Shown piece by piece: positions 13,701-25,609 of a stretch of DNA of 64,000 nucleotides. This DNA is from Diprion similis. Its lineage: Eukaryota; Arthropoda; Insecta; Hymenoptera; Diprionidae. The position numbers and the translations under genes were made by a program. The notes beneath the pieces were generated by a model. The model saw nothing but the letters and a program-made list of their open reading frames with translations. It did not search any database and was not told the origin of the DNA. Numbering within the stretch: position 1 is the stretch's first letter; the number at the start of each line of letters is the position of its first letter. The DNA lies in NCBI RefSeq assembly GCF_021155765.1, contig NC_060107.1, forward strand, positions 6,620,501-6,684,500, read 5' to 3'.

Positions 13701-15390
13701 GCATGGAGAAAAACACGTATCGCTAGTGGAGGTAAAAAAACATCAACGCCATCATTTCCTGTTGCAGACTGGCTGTTATAAATTATTATCACTATATACC
13801 ACGGTATACCGATTTGAAGAAATTCAATAACACGTTTCATCGTTAGAATCTGCAAGAAGCCCACTCGAAATATGCTTCGTCTTAAACTAGATGAAGCGCT
13901 CTGATAGATGTAAACATTTTTGATTGCACTTCTCTGCAAAAATATTCGATCTTAATTAAAGCTCTCTACAGATTTGCATTTATGTAAATGCCGACGAGTG
14001 AATTTGTAGCAGAACAATCGCGCAGCAGAGGCGAGATTATAAATCAAGCAACTAATTCGAAATATTATATAAATAATTTTATCGCGATACATTAACTTTG
14101 ATTGATGAGACTAGGCTATCCATACGTGTAATCCGCTGTCCTGTATAACTTGCATCGGAATTCTAAGTCTATTGAAGATCTAAGTCAATTGAAGAATGAT
14201 TAAATTATACGTGAATATTCTTATCATGTGTAATAGAAAACTATGCAAATCGCACGAACGTGTCAGGTTTGATCTCAGAAATTCGCATAAATTTTACTGT
14301 TTTCTTTACGAGGTCAGATAGTTAAATTACGCCAATTTATTCCTCGAGTGAAGATTACAATTATCAATACATACATTATCAGTTCCTTTATACGCTAACA
14401 ATTAGTTGAGTGTGTGGTCTGTAATCTAATGGTATTCCATATACGAGATATGTGTGGTAAACGAAGAGAGTCCTCGGCAACGAGCTATTCCTATTGTCAT
14501 GTACATACATATGTTCGCAGATATTGATACGTATAATTCATTACATCTGTATGAAACATTCTACGCGACTTTATTGACGGGCCTTTTTCACCTGTCACCC
14601 GACGTGCAATTTTTTGAAATTTAATCTGTTAGTAGCACTAGCTGACCAGACTTTTTGTGATTTATTTCAGATTTTTAGGTTCAACTGTTCTACTTCTATT
14701 CCAGAAAATGTTCTAGCTTTCTCAAGTAAACGTGTTATTTGAATAAATATAAAAGGCTGCTAAACGAAAACATTCGGATGGAAGAATCGCAGGTTTACAT
14801 ACTTATCGAGAGTATTTTTCTGTGTTATAATCGACCCGGTAAAATTGATTGAAAAATATTTATATATTGAACAGTCACGCTTTACATTTTGTTGCAGAAT
14901 TCACAGATTCTTTGGTCATATGTGTGGGGTAAAAAGTGGTTGAATTCATGGAGAACGCTTTATCAAACAGTACGCTATACTGCGATATACTAATCTCGTG
15001 ATGGTTATGGTAAATTGTACAAAAAAGCTTGGTCAAGTCTGCAGTGCTGACAAAGTACGAATGGCTGGGCATTTGCAACTACGATACGCATATGTTCTGC
15101 AGATGTTCCCCTGAATAAGTAGGATTTGGTAAAAGGGATGACCGCAATGCAATGGCGGTTTGAAATTCTATCCTTCTTTCTCTCCTGCATGTCGAATATA
15201 TATATATGCTGCATCGTACATGCATAGAAATATAACTGACGAGCCATTGATAAAATTTAGCTCTGCGTGGGCAGCATTAAACGACAAGCGGGAAATGCCA
15301 CGCCAGTGGGGTCGCAAGTGCAACGGCTTCTCAGCTTCGGTTCAGATTATAGTCGGTCGCTATAAATTTATCTTGCCTCCACTCACAAGC
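10756..15390. other. 4.6-kb intergenic region, no gene recognised
   Basis: This lies head-to-head between the SAPCD2-like gene and the EGF-type gene, so it should hold both promoters. The SAPCD2 5'UTR probably occupies 10756 to about 10900, where the open frame is cut by the first ATG. A 111-codon antisense ORF (13604-13939) has no family signature and is treated as chance. The last 150 bp (15250-15400) become more GC-rich, in keeping with promoter sequence of the downstream gene. No tRNA, transposon or CRISPR-like structure was seen. Confidence 0.45.
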
Positions 15391-15392
15391 AG

Positions 15393-15400
15393 TATATATA
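15393..15400 (+). promoter_or_regulatory. TATA box of the secreted EGF-type gene
   Basis: TATATATA at 15393-15400 predicts transcription starting near 15420-15430, about 220 bp before the ATG at 15644. A second TATAAATT lies at 15361. Which one is used cannot be told from sequence. Confidence 0.4.
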
Positions 15401-15643
15401 CAGACTTCGCTGGCCTCTGCAGAGGAGCCTGACAAGTGCTTGACTGTTTACGACCCCGTATGCGACAGTCGTGGTGGTTTATACTTCGTTTTGCTGCCGT
15501 CAGTTCCAGTCCAGGCTTTCAAGCGACTGGCTCGGGTGTCGGCCTTTGGCCTTTGTGTTGTGATTAACTTTATAACAGTACCAGAAATAGGGCCCATCCA
15601 AGGATCTGTACATTCACTGCATCTTTTACCCATCATTGCGAAC

Positions 15644-18019
15644 ATGATGAAAATCTATAAAGTATTCGCTCTCGTGGTTCTAGTTCTCGTCATTATAGGT
15701 ACATAAGTGATAATATATGAATATATTTTTACTAACATAATACATAATCGTATAATGTCATTCTCAAAAATTTATTATTACAATTTGGCACCAATACAGT
15801 TTTCAAAGAAATATTATAGATCGGGAAGGTGAACGCACGACCGAAAGAATAGGTATATAAAATAGGCCTGAATCTTATACAATGTAAGCCATATAATTTA
15901 TTCAGCACTTAGTTTAGGATACAATATAAATCATGATCATACAAACGGATGGGCAGTCAACGCATCAGATATTTCGAATCCACAATTTTTTATACTGCAC
16001 GAGTGCACGAGAAAAGGGGATGTAAATGTAACAATTTACGGTACATTTTCGTTTGTTCAGTGTACAATGTTTTACCCTCAGAACGAACACTCTTGAGGTC
16101 TTAGTTTACATGATATACCATGAAATTTGAAAAGCGAAACGATCAGCCAATTGAGATACCTCGCGAAAATTTTAGCTGCTGTCCAAACGTCGGACATAAG
16201 AAAAAATTTCAGATCGAAATACAATATTTTTAGGAGTACCTATTACAAAAATGTGATTATACTTTGCTTTCGCGGCCTTTTGAGCACATCAAAATTATGC
16301 AAATTCCTGTAAACACGGATAAACTGAAAATAAAATTACAACAGCTCATTTCCGATCAAGAAAGACTATATGCAGAATATAAAAATGCTAAATATTTGAA
16401 TCCTAATTACTCGGCCTGGATTGGGCAAGAGAATAACTGACTAATATGAAGAGAAGTGATTTTGCACAACCGCAACCACGCAATTTCTTTTACCGAAAAT
16501 ACTGTTAATGAACGATATTCAGTTAATCATAGCGATAACAATTCTACGATAGATGTGAGAATGGTCTCGAGTTATAAAGCGATAGATTATTTTATTAAAT
16601 TGTTCCGAAGTTTTTAAAGCAAAGTATTGCAATCGTCGTGATTATCAGGGGAAACATATCGAGGGCTTAGAACCGAAGGGTAAGGGACGGAATCGGAAAA
16701 AATGGAGCATTATATCGCCAGAAAGGTGGATCAGCAATTTCGTAAGAGGAAAAATGAATTTCTTTTAGCCAGAAATGCTTAAACTAAACCTATTTTTGAC
16801 ACAACACTATAAACTTGACATTATATGTATACCAGAAAGTTGCGACCCGCGAAGTGACGGTATAGAAGGGCTATTCGTCTCCTTAACTAAAAATAGATTT
16901 TTATTTTCTATTGAAATTTACTATAACTCTCAATTTATGATACTTTTTACCTATTTTTTATTTCATACCCCAATTTTTTTTCTCCGACTACAACAAATTC
17001 ATCACATCCCGTTAAAAACAATTTAACATATCTCGTAGTAGGGTAAACAACAAATTATCAATTCAAGAGGGCAACTTCCTTCTGATTAGGCGATTGTATT
17101 TAGGAAAAATCTTATCAGCCTTCTACCAGATGCAGGTGTCACCCTCATTTCATTAATCCGAGAATCCGTCCTCTTAACAAAATTACGCCAAAAATAGGTA
17201 GAGAAGATACATGGTATAAACTCTCTCGAAATTCGAAATTTCACCTTCGAAAAGCATAACTACTTACAGTTATATAAATTTTATCAGCGTCGTGTAATGT
17301 TTTTTTCTCCCATCTCTTCAATTTTCTATGGAATCCATCGTTTTGAAATAATCGAATATAAACCGATACATTGATATTTTATACATGATGGATAAATCAC
17401 GAGAAAAAAAAAATTTAATTCATAGGAATATCATTCGCTTGCGAATTGGACCAAATGCATCAGGGATGTCGAATTGTGAAAGCACAATGTAGCTGCGGGT
17501 ACGGTTGCAAAGCCGAATATAGGTACAACAATGCTGAGGACTGCAGACTTGCATTACGAGGTGAAACGTTTTCCAAATACTTTTATTTATAAAATATGTT
17601 GGCCCGGTAATTCAGATCATAATTATTAATTGGCATTAATAATTTATTCTAGGCCGCCGAAATGATAAATGTTATCGAAGACCTTGCAAGCACGGAGGTT
17701 CGTGCCTTCAAATATCACAACACCCGGGCTTCAAATGCCAGTGTGAAGGCACCGGGTACTTTGGTGCTCTTTGTGATAAGGGTTAGTATATGAAGTTACA
17801 ATAGAAATGAGTGACCACATCCACTATTCGATTTACTCTGCGTAAACCCAATGTAACAAAATTAGACTCAATATGAGACCAATTGCTGACATTACGCCAT
17901 GCATTGTAAATCTTAAAATTAAGCGAAATTAAAACGATATTCTATATTTTCTAGCTTGCCCAGGACCACAAAACTTGCTCACCCGCGGACCTTTTCCGTA
18001 CGAGTGTGTTGTGATTTAA
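15644..18019 (+). CDS. Small secreted Cys-rich protein with one EGF-like domain
   Basis: Four exons, 15644-15698, 17426-17560, 17653-17781 and 17955-18019 (TAA), all joined in phase 1, give a precursor of about 127 aa. Exon 1 encodes only a signal peptide (MMKIYKVFALVVLVLVIIG). Exon 2 encodes a seven-cysteine module of unknown class (CELDQMHQGC...CSCGYGC...C). Exon 3 is a compact EGF domain with six cysteines (CYRRPCKHGGSC...CQC...GYFGALC). Exon 4 is a short tail with two more cysteines. Each domain is one symmetric phase-1 exon, the classic shuffled-exon pattern. Likely secreted; no transmembrane segment or furin-flanked ligand core is evident. I do not recognise an orthologue, and function is unknown. 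Confidence 0.78.
16310..16440 (+). pseudogene. Unrecognised protein-like open segment inside intron 1 of the EGF-type gene
   Basis: The frame ending at the TGA 16438-16440 reads a helical, Lys/Gln/Tyr-rich stretch (KLQQLISDQERLYAEYKNA, then YLNPNYSAWIGQ). It has no ATG of its own and no obvious splice acceptor in phase with exon 1. It may be a relic of a mobile-element protein or chance. A second short protein-like run (HYIARKVDQQFRKRKNEF) follows near 16703-16757. Confidence 0.2.
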
Positions 18020-18062
18020 TTAATTTCTTTCTATTACTACTTATCTGTATGTATGTTCAATG

Positions 18063-18068
18063 AATAAA
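18063..18068 (+). terminator. Poly(A) signal of the EGF-type gene
   Basis: AATAAA 44 nt after the TAA stop codon. Confidence 0.7.
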
Positions 18069-18254
18069 TATTATTAGGAATCCAATCAAAAAGTTAGTGC
18101 TCAATTGCATCTTGAATATCTCGCAGGCATTGTCGTGCATTCGTCTACTGATTGACTGAAGTTCCGTTTTTTCACTTTTGAATTTGTGCATTCCCTACAT
18201 TACTAATCGTGCAATCATATCCTATTGAAGAGAGCTAAAGTACCGTGCGTTGAA

Positions 18255-19165
18255 ACCCACTTAGTGAATCATAATTTTACTTTTGTTTGAAAAATTTGAA
18301 AATCGATAATTCTTGATTGGAAGTGTGAAAAACGGAGAAAAAATTGAAGAAGCGGGATGAAGTAGCAGTTGGAGATTGAAGAAAATAATCTCCATCATTC
18401 TCATTATTCTAGAATCATATTTAAACATATATGTAATTGACTAATTGGACCGCCAGGAACGCATAAAACGCACCAACAAGAGCGCAGGACAAACAGCAGA
18501 GAAATTATGAAGGAAATCTCTCGTTTTTCGACTATAACTCTTAATACGTTACTCGCAGCGTCTTCTATACTGCTTGTCTGTAAGCTCTATGAATAGCTGT
18601 TCAAAATAAACATTTTTTCATTATTGTTTATTGTTCAGAAAAAAGGCCCTGGGCACACTGCGATATTGTAAGTATGGACTATGCGGTAAGAAACATGTGA
18701 AAAGGCACCTCAATTATGCACGATTGCACGATTCTAGAATAATGAGAATGAATTCGATTATTTTCCTACCTCGAAAAACTGCTACGTTTCATTCAATTTT
18801 CTTCTCGCTTCTTCAATGCCTCCGTTTGTATACACTTCCAATTAACAATTCTACATTTTTCATTTCTTAGAATAAAAACGCAATTGAGAACCACTGACTC
18901 ACTGACGTAGTCACGTAGCATGCGTTCCGAAATTATCTGGCAGCGCTCAGAACTCCCTAGGACAGAGGCAGAACTAGCTACGAACTCGATAGTGCAAAAG
19001 AGATGAAAGATTGTTGATAGCAGAGCACTAGAGGCTATTATGAAAACACTCGTAGTCATAGACTGGTAGCATTTTGCCGGTGTATCGGAACCCATTTTCA
19101 TGAGTGTCGCTCTGCCGCCAACAGCGTGGCATCGCCGCGTCAATTTTACACCTATGAAAATCAAG
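18255..19165. mobile_element. Palindromic MITE-like element, copy A
   Basis: Long imperfect terminal inverted repeats: the left arm (about 18255-18420, containing GATTGGAAGTGTGAAAAACG) mirrors the right arm (about 18735-18890, CACTTCCAATTAACAATTC). The right arm continues to 19165 with CCCATTTTCATGAGTG and CGCCGCGTCAATTT blocks. The centre (CCCTGGGCACACTGCGATATTGTAAG) matches the centre of copy B in reverse orientation. Compared with copy B, about 125 bp extra sits in the right arm near 18925-19060. No transposase ORF is present. Confidence 0.65.
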
Positions 19166-19754
19166 CCGTAGTAAAATAATTGACTATGCTCTATGATACG
19201 GATAAATCTGAATATACGAATAAGGTTATTTACAACTGTGACTTGAAAATCCGAATGATAGATTTAAGGTGCGATGGACACGTAGTTTATCTGTGAGTTG
19301 ATCAAACTGTTTACCTACATTTGTGCTAACACTGACTCCCACCGTGATATAATACCATTTCAGTGGATTTGATATACTGGTGATGTATGTGCACGAGTGA
19401 TAAAAACGATGACAGTGATTTCGTCAGATCTGTAATTCGATAATGAATGTAATGACTTCCTTTCGTGCTACATGGTTACGATAATAGTGCAGTAATTTTC
19501 TAATTATGCTGGAAAAATACTTCAGTCGACAGATGACATCAGATTACAAAGAACTGCCGTCAATAGGTGTTGGATATACTATAGCATATTGGTTCGGCAG
19601 TCGCGGTTCAGCTTTGGAAAGACATATTTAATTCTGAATGAGACGGCTGCTTGGCTTGACGTCTGCTTCTTTGACAGTCCCTCATTGCGTAGTGCGTGCT
19701 CAGCATCCCGCTCAAGCTGTTGAACATATTTTTTCTGTCGAATGCCCTCTTGAG

Positions 19755-19805
19755 ATGTTCATTCATAAAATTCACATTCATAAAAAAAACAACGGTTCAT
19801 CATGA
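19755..19805 (+). promoter_or_regulatory. uORF overlapping the QSOX start codon
   Basis: An upstream ATG at 19755 opens a 16-codon frame whose TGA (19803-19805) overlaps the QSOX ATG (19802-19804) as ATGA. That geometry is suited to termination-reinitiation, if the transcript starts upstream of 19755, which is not known. Confidence 0.4.
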
Positions 19806-22800
19806 ATTTCAATGTGATGCGGTATTATATTGCCACACTAGTGTTCCAAACGCTTGTTCTACACGTGACAGTTCTGGTCCAAGATGCAAGTGCGGCTGTC
19901 GCCGGAAAAAAAGATAATTACGACAGTTTATTAACCGGTCAAGGATTATACAGTAGCAGCGATGGAATATACATTTTAAACGCAACTAATTTTAAACCCA
20001 GTATTTACGAAAGCAAGACAGGCTGGTTCGTGGAATTCTACAACAGCTGGTGTGGATTTTGTCTCCGATTTGCAGATACTTGGAAAGCACTTGCTCAAAA
20101 CGTCGAACGTAAGTATCGACAGGTCCTGTACATACCTTAAATATGGATTCTCTGAACAAACTAGCATGTCCTAAATAAATTATATTTTACGGATGCTGGA
20201 ATCAAGTCAAAACTTACGAGGGGTTACTGTTCCAAGTTGAAAGTAATAAAAATCTGGATGTTTTTCCCATCTTTTGGCAATTGATGGATTAATTGTTTGA
20301 AAACCTTGGAAAATTGATACACGTCTCAAAGCCATTTTGGGTGTAATGAACAGTATAATCTTATGAGTCTAGAATATAAAACAGGATCGAAAATGAAGAA
20401 TCACTGTTTCGATGACTGTTTTTTTAATAAAACAGTTAGAAACTTGGAATCTAGCGTGAATTCAACTTAGATCTGTAGATGCTTACTCGACTGAATCCTT
20501 TCCTCCAGACACATTGATTCCTCCGAAATCTTCATTGGGAGTACAAAATTATAAATTGATTGTATTACAAAACTGCTTTTTGCATTAATACAGTAAATAT
20601 TTTTGCAGCCACAAACAATAATTTCACTAACTCCTTGGTTGAATAATTTTTTTTTCAGACTGGAAAGACATTGTTGTGGTAGCTGCAATTGACTGTGCAA
20701 ATGATGATAACAACCCGATTTGTCGAGAGTACGAGATAATGCATTATCCAATGCTCAAATATTTTCATGTTGACGCCAAACCAGGTCACCTTGGTATCGA
20801 AATTGAGAAAGGAAAAGACATGGATGCCGTAAGACATAACTTGATTGATCGTCTTGAAAAGGAACAGCAAGAAGGTCGAGGTTATTCTTGGCCGAATATA
20901 ACTCCCTACCGGTATGTAAAATGATCAGAGATTGCTAAAAGCAACCTGCTAAAAGTATGGTAGTTACACGTCAGCGAATGACCGAAAACAGATCACTATT
21001 CAGCAATTTTCTTTCAAACCAATTACTTACATACGCACATTGCAATGTTGATTTGGCTCGAAAATGAAGTTTTGATTGGTTGAGCCTGATTGCAAACTTA
21101 TTACAAATTGTCTCTGGGTACCGATTCTAAAAATTTGATAACAAAAATTCTGGCATATAGACTGTTTAAAATATGTGTTTATTGGAACGTCATTTTCATT
21201 CTTTTTGTAGGATTACAATTACAGGCATTTAGGAAATTCTATCTAATAGCTATTTTTCGTAACCTTAATTTACTTTAGTGAGCTCTCTCTGATGGTTATT
21301 GCTCATATGTATCGCAAAGAGGTTTGCCTCAGACGTTTCAAGGCCGGAGTTATTTTCCCCGGTTCCCTAAGTCATATATTGAATCATATTATTCAAGACT
21401 CCCCAAAATTTGTGACGTCTAACAGTTGAATTATCATTTGTCAACATAATGCACGATTTGGGGAAATGTATTGCGGGTTTGAAGTAATGAAATTCAACTT
21501 TCCCAAGTGCACATGTTTACCACTCCTGGCTATGAAAAATTATTACTGGTCTCCGATAGTGTGGAGTTGTGGCATTCACGAGTGGATTAATGGAGTTCAG
21601 CACAGTAATAATTCAACACTCTTGACTTGGATAGTATCGACTGTGAGCGGCTTTGTTAGGAGGATGAAGATGAATGATCGACAGGTGAGCGCAGGAGAGT
21701 GAGATTGACCGATTGATTGATTTAGTTTTTTTTCACCATTTACTAATTTTCTTTATGAAATAGGTTTCTTAGCTTATTTTTAGAGATCCTCTATTTGTTT
21801 CTACTTTTCTATACGTTTGCAAGTTTTCTTTCCTTCCTATAATTTTAACTTTCAAGAATTCCTTGTTAGCAACCCTAATGTTATATTGCTCACCCATAAT
21901 CTCTTTCAATTCTTCACTTACAATTCTTCTATCAACATTTTTATCACACTGAACTGTGACCTTGATGTCTTGTCCACTACCGATGTTACTCACACTAATT
22001 CTTAGTCTCATAATATCTACACAGTTTTGTGTTAATTGGCTTCACAACAAATTTTTCCTCTTACACAATCCTCACCTTCTCTGCTCAATTATTGTGGACT
22101 GTTTGTTTCTCTAATGTTGTACGATATTTCTACTGTATCCAGATACTATTTTCTTCTTGTACTTTATTTCTTTGATCACATTCCCAATTGCTATGGTTTT
22201 ATATGCTAAAAATATTGTTTCTTTTTATACCTCTTGTGTCATCATATTTCAGATTCAATTTCTTTAGATTATCAATTACTTTTTAGTTCTTCCAGCGACT
22301 CCCTGTACAGCCCATGATTTTCCCTGATTTAGGTAATAGTTTGTCGATTTACTGGTGTATTGTGATCTCCTTCTCTTCTCTGTTCTTCGTTGATCTCTTA
22401 CCCCCATTTTTGGGGGGTGCCAAACTAGATCTAGTAGATTTAGGTTTGCCATTTTAATTCCCTACTTCTTTACATTCAAAATAGATATGAAGTTATTATG
22501 ATCACCTCAAAAGGTTGAATTTTGACTAGATCTCAATCTCTAGGTGTATGTGTGAATGTATGTGTGTCATCAATTTTTCGTCCTATTTCTCAAAAAAGAA
22601 TCAACGGATTTTTATTCTTTTGATCTCAATCCATGCTGTTCTTCCTAAGTTAGAATTTATTAGATATTACATACAACTAGTCAAGTTATTCCTTTTTTAG
22701 GCTAAATTTGGACTGCCTTTAAATCGATGGACTAACTTAGAACAACTTAAATTTTGTGCAAAACTAGCCGAACGCTTAGTTATTTGCAAAATAAATAGAA

Positions 22801-25267
22801 ATAGCTGAAAGTTCTTATTGGACTGATTCCTACAATCCAGTCGATTTTCTTGCTTGTTGAGACTCTTAATCAATTCTGAAAACCTATCTGTTGAATTGAT
22901 TATTCGCCTCTAGTCTCGCCGATAGGACTCATTGTCTTCTTACTCTTTATAATTTATTATACAATTGTTTTTTCATATGCAGCATCTATCTTAAAATTGA
23001 CTTTAATAGGTATAAATTTTACTATAGTTCCATAGTACATGTCTTTCCATCCTCACTCCAATCTTTGATGATGATGATGATGATGATGATGGGTTGAACT
23101 GGTCGTCTCTTCTTTGTATTATTCTTCTCCACTTAGTGATATGGAGAGGAAGAAAGAGTAGAAATAGGGTGTGAAAGGTAAAGACAAAATTACGGCATGA
23201 ATGGGAACATGTGAATTGGTCAGAAAGTATCGAAATGCGACAAATTTCAATAATACTGTTTGCTTCTGTATAATGCATGCGTTTGGGGTTTCTTTAATTG
23301 ACTACCACCAACCATTCTAATAAATCCATTACAATAAATTATAAAGGTTAACAGCGCAGAATCTGTATATCTTGAAAGCATCAGTACTGATTGAGACTTC
23401 TCCCAAAAGCAATATAATGATACTACAACCACAGTGTGCCAAGATGAAGAAGTTCATATGATCTTTGTAATAATTAATCAATATGTATTAATGAACTATG
23501 ATATTCTTCAGGTTCTATTTTATATACATATTATTATCCTTTTCAAGTATCTATTGACTAGTATATACTTCGACCGTACAGGGAACACTATCAGTGTTGA
23601 ATTCCACTATTCCAGCATACGGCGGTAGTAATTTTTCATGAGGAGCCCTTTCTAGATTGGAGAGTTTTTGAGTACCGCTTAGTCTAATTACCAGTTGAAT
23701 TCCACTATTCCAGCATACGGCGGTAGTAATTTTCCATGAGGAGCCCTTTCTAGATTGGAGAGTTTTTGAGTACCGCTTAGTCTAATTACCAGTTTTAATT
23801 ATCCGTAATTTTACAGGCAGAAGTTTGATGTGTCATCTGATTGCATGTTACAGAAGTGGGGATACGAAGAATTTATGGAAGGATGTACCTGCTAGTGTAA
23901 AATATAACTTTTTAATATTTGAAACGGTCGATTCATTCCTTGCCACTGAGGTGACCTTAGATTTACATAACATCAGCAGTATAAAAGTTCGTGGTGTGAC
24001 CTCCGAGAATGAGCCGCTTAGCATAATGCTTTCAGTGAATAAATTTCCTACTCTAATTGCACTAGGGCGTAACAGTTCGCAGCAAGTTATAAATGTGAGG
24101 TACCCAACAAGAGAAGGAGTAAGAAAAGCTATTAAAGAATTTTTAGTGCTAAAAGGAATAACTGCGGATATACCTGATAATCCTGAGAAACATCCCAGCG
24201 AGTGGATGCAGGCTGAAATACCAAATGTGTTGGACATAATAAAAGAAAGGAGAGAGAAAAAAGAAGAGGAGGAAGTCAGAGCACTTGGAGATCTGCTTTT
24301 TCAGTTAGACTTAGAGACAGCATTGAGATATTCGATTGACCACGAAATTCCAATGGTTAAAGTTATAGAGGGAGAGAAGATTGAGGCGCTGAAAGCTTAC
24401 CTGAATGTACTGGCAAAGTACTTCCCATTTGGACGCAATGGTGTTTTATTTTTGGAGACATTGAGAGAAACCGTTGATCAGCGAGAAAGACTGACAGGGA
24501 AAGAATTTAAAGACATTGTTAAATCGACCGAAGAAGAAATATCTCCCATATACTCTGGACCACAGGGATGGATCGGATGCAAAGGGAGTGTTAATAGTTT
24601 TCGTGGGTACCCATGTGGACTTTGGTCAATGTTTCATATGCTCACAGTAAACTCTGCAATCCGTAATAAAAACAATCTAGATTATAAACCACAAGAAGTT
24701 TTACGAGCTATGCTTGGATACATCAAAAACTTTTTTGGATGTACTGATTGTTCGGAACATTTCGTCAAAATGGCTAATGAAAATAAGATGTCTGAAGTGC
24801 GTAATTTAAACGAAAGCATTTTGTGGCTGTGGAGGTCTCACAATCTCGTGAACAAAAGGCTAGCTGGTGATAAAACTGAAGATCCTATGCACAAAAAAGT
24901 ACAATATCCGTCCAAAGAGCAATGTTCAACTTGTAAATACAGTAACGAAAGTTGGAACGAAGCAGAAATATTACGTTACTTATATCGCAAGTACAGATCT
25001 TCAGAAATAAGTTATTATAATTCAAGTGGCAAACTAAACGAGGATAACAGTATCGATCGCCTGAAAATTAGACAAGAACGATTTGCTTCAGATAAATATA
25101 GTAGTCAACGAAAATTGGCCTGGGATTTTACAATATTTGACATAAGCATCTGTGTGGTCCTGTACGTGACGTCTGCAACGATACTCGTCCTTGTGTGTAT
25201 AAAGTTTGCTATGAAAAGAACTAAAAGGAACAAGTCGTATATACATGATCTTTTTCGCAAAGTATAA
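19802..25267 (+). CDS. Qsox: Quiescin sulfhydryl oxidase (QSOX), membrane-anchored
   Basis: QSOX makes protein disulfides in the secretory pathway, passing electrons from thiols through a thioredoxin domain and an Erv/ALR FAD domain to oxygen. Exons 19802-20108, 20659-20911 and 23854-25267 join in phase (1, then 2) to give 657 aa. The order is: hydrophobic N-terminal signal; thioredoxin domain with the redox motif WCGFC (about residue 83); a second, Cys-poor Trx-like region; helical HRR linker; Erv/ALR domain with FAD-site WSMFHMLTV, active CTDC followed by EHF, and the distal CSTC; then a transmembrane helix (ICVVLYVTSATILVLVCI) and a basic tail. The acceptor at 23853/23854 is chosen because the earlier one (23816/23817) shifts frame. 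The Trx motif has Phe where PDI/QSOX usually have His. Confidence 0.95.
21769..22011 (-). mobile_element. Possible retroelement (gag/ORF1-like) relic in QSOX intron 2
   Basis: An 80-codon minus-strand ORF, charged and mixed alpha/beta in feel (RLRISVSNIG ... VQCDKNVDRRIVSEEL ... LKVKIIGRKENL), resembles the RNA-binding region of retroelement ORF1/gag proteins. Upstream on the same strand (22260-22440) is a Lys/Arg/Glu-rich interrupted frame. No reverse transcriptase or terminal repeats were found, and the assignment is tentative. Confidence 0.3.
23067..23090. repeat. (GAT)8 microsatellite
   Basis: Eight perfect GAT units in QSOX intron 2. Confidence 0.9.
23597..23792 (+). repeat. 98-bp tandem duplication upstream of the QSOX exon 3 acceptor
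   Basis: Positions 23597-23694 and 23695-23792 are direct copies differing at one base (T/C near the middle). Each copy ends in TCTAATTACCAG, a branch-point-plus-AG arrangement, and the pair ends about 60 bp before the acceptor used for exon 3. It is recent, judged by the near identity. Confidence 0.9.
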
Positions 25268-25603
25268 TTTTTTTTGTAACTTATGCCATTTGAGTTATTA
25301 AAGAAACATTGCGTCAAATTACGAAGGTTACCAATAAATCTGAGAGAAACCACATATGTTCAGTTTGTCTGTTCACTGTTGGTGCAGCGCTACAATACAG
25401 GAAGTGACATCACATCTAAATTAAATCCGGAATGGAAAACATTAGTTGCCAAGAAAAATAGTATCCTAATAATAAGAGTGGTAAACGAAAATCCGTTGTA
25501 ATTTCAACGGTTCAGGGAACATAACTTTAGCCCTGTGTCGAGTGGATAAACTGTAACGGTCTTGTATATAAAATTGAGATCCAACTAGACAGATACTTTG
25601 TTG

Positions 25604-25609
25604 AATAAA
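25604..25609 (+). terminator. Poly(A) signal of QSOX
   Basis: AATAAA about 340 nt after the TAA. The 3'UTR contains only a short unconserved ORF (25283-25501). From here to 26580 no gene or repeat is seen; this is the gap between convergent QSOX and ataxin-3. Confidence 0.65.

Noticed and set aside
13604-13939. 111-codon minus-strand ORF
   Set aside because: No domain, signal or splice partner. AT-rich low-complexity composition is consistent with chance.
15425-15643. Open frame upstream of the EGF-type signal peptide, containing a Kazal-like CLTVYDPVCDSRG
   Set aside because: No in-frame ATG before 15644, the TATA box sits only about 30 bp upstream, and the rest of a Kazal domain is missing. 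Treated as 5'UTR.
18793-19164. 123-codon minus-strand ORF
   Set aside because: Lies wholly in the arm of MITE copy A. Its similarity to the ORF at 29301-29510 reflects the repeat, not a gene.
23825-23853. In-frame start codons just before QSOX exon 3
   Set aside because: The acceptor at 23853/23854 gives an exact phase match to exon 2, so these codons are intronic.
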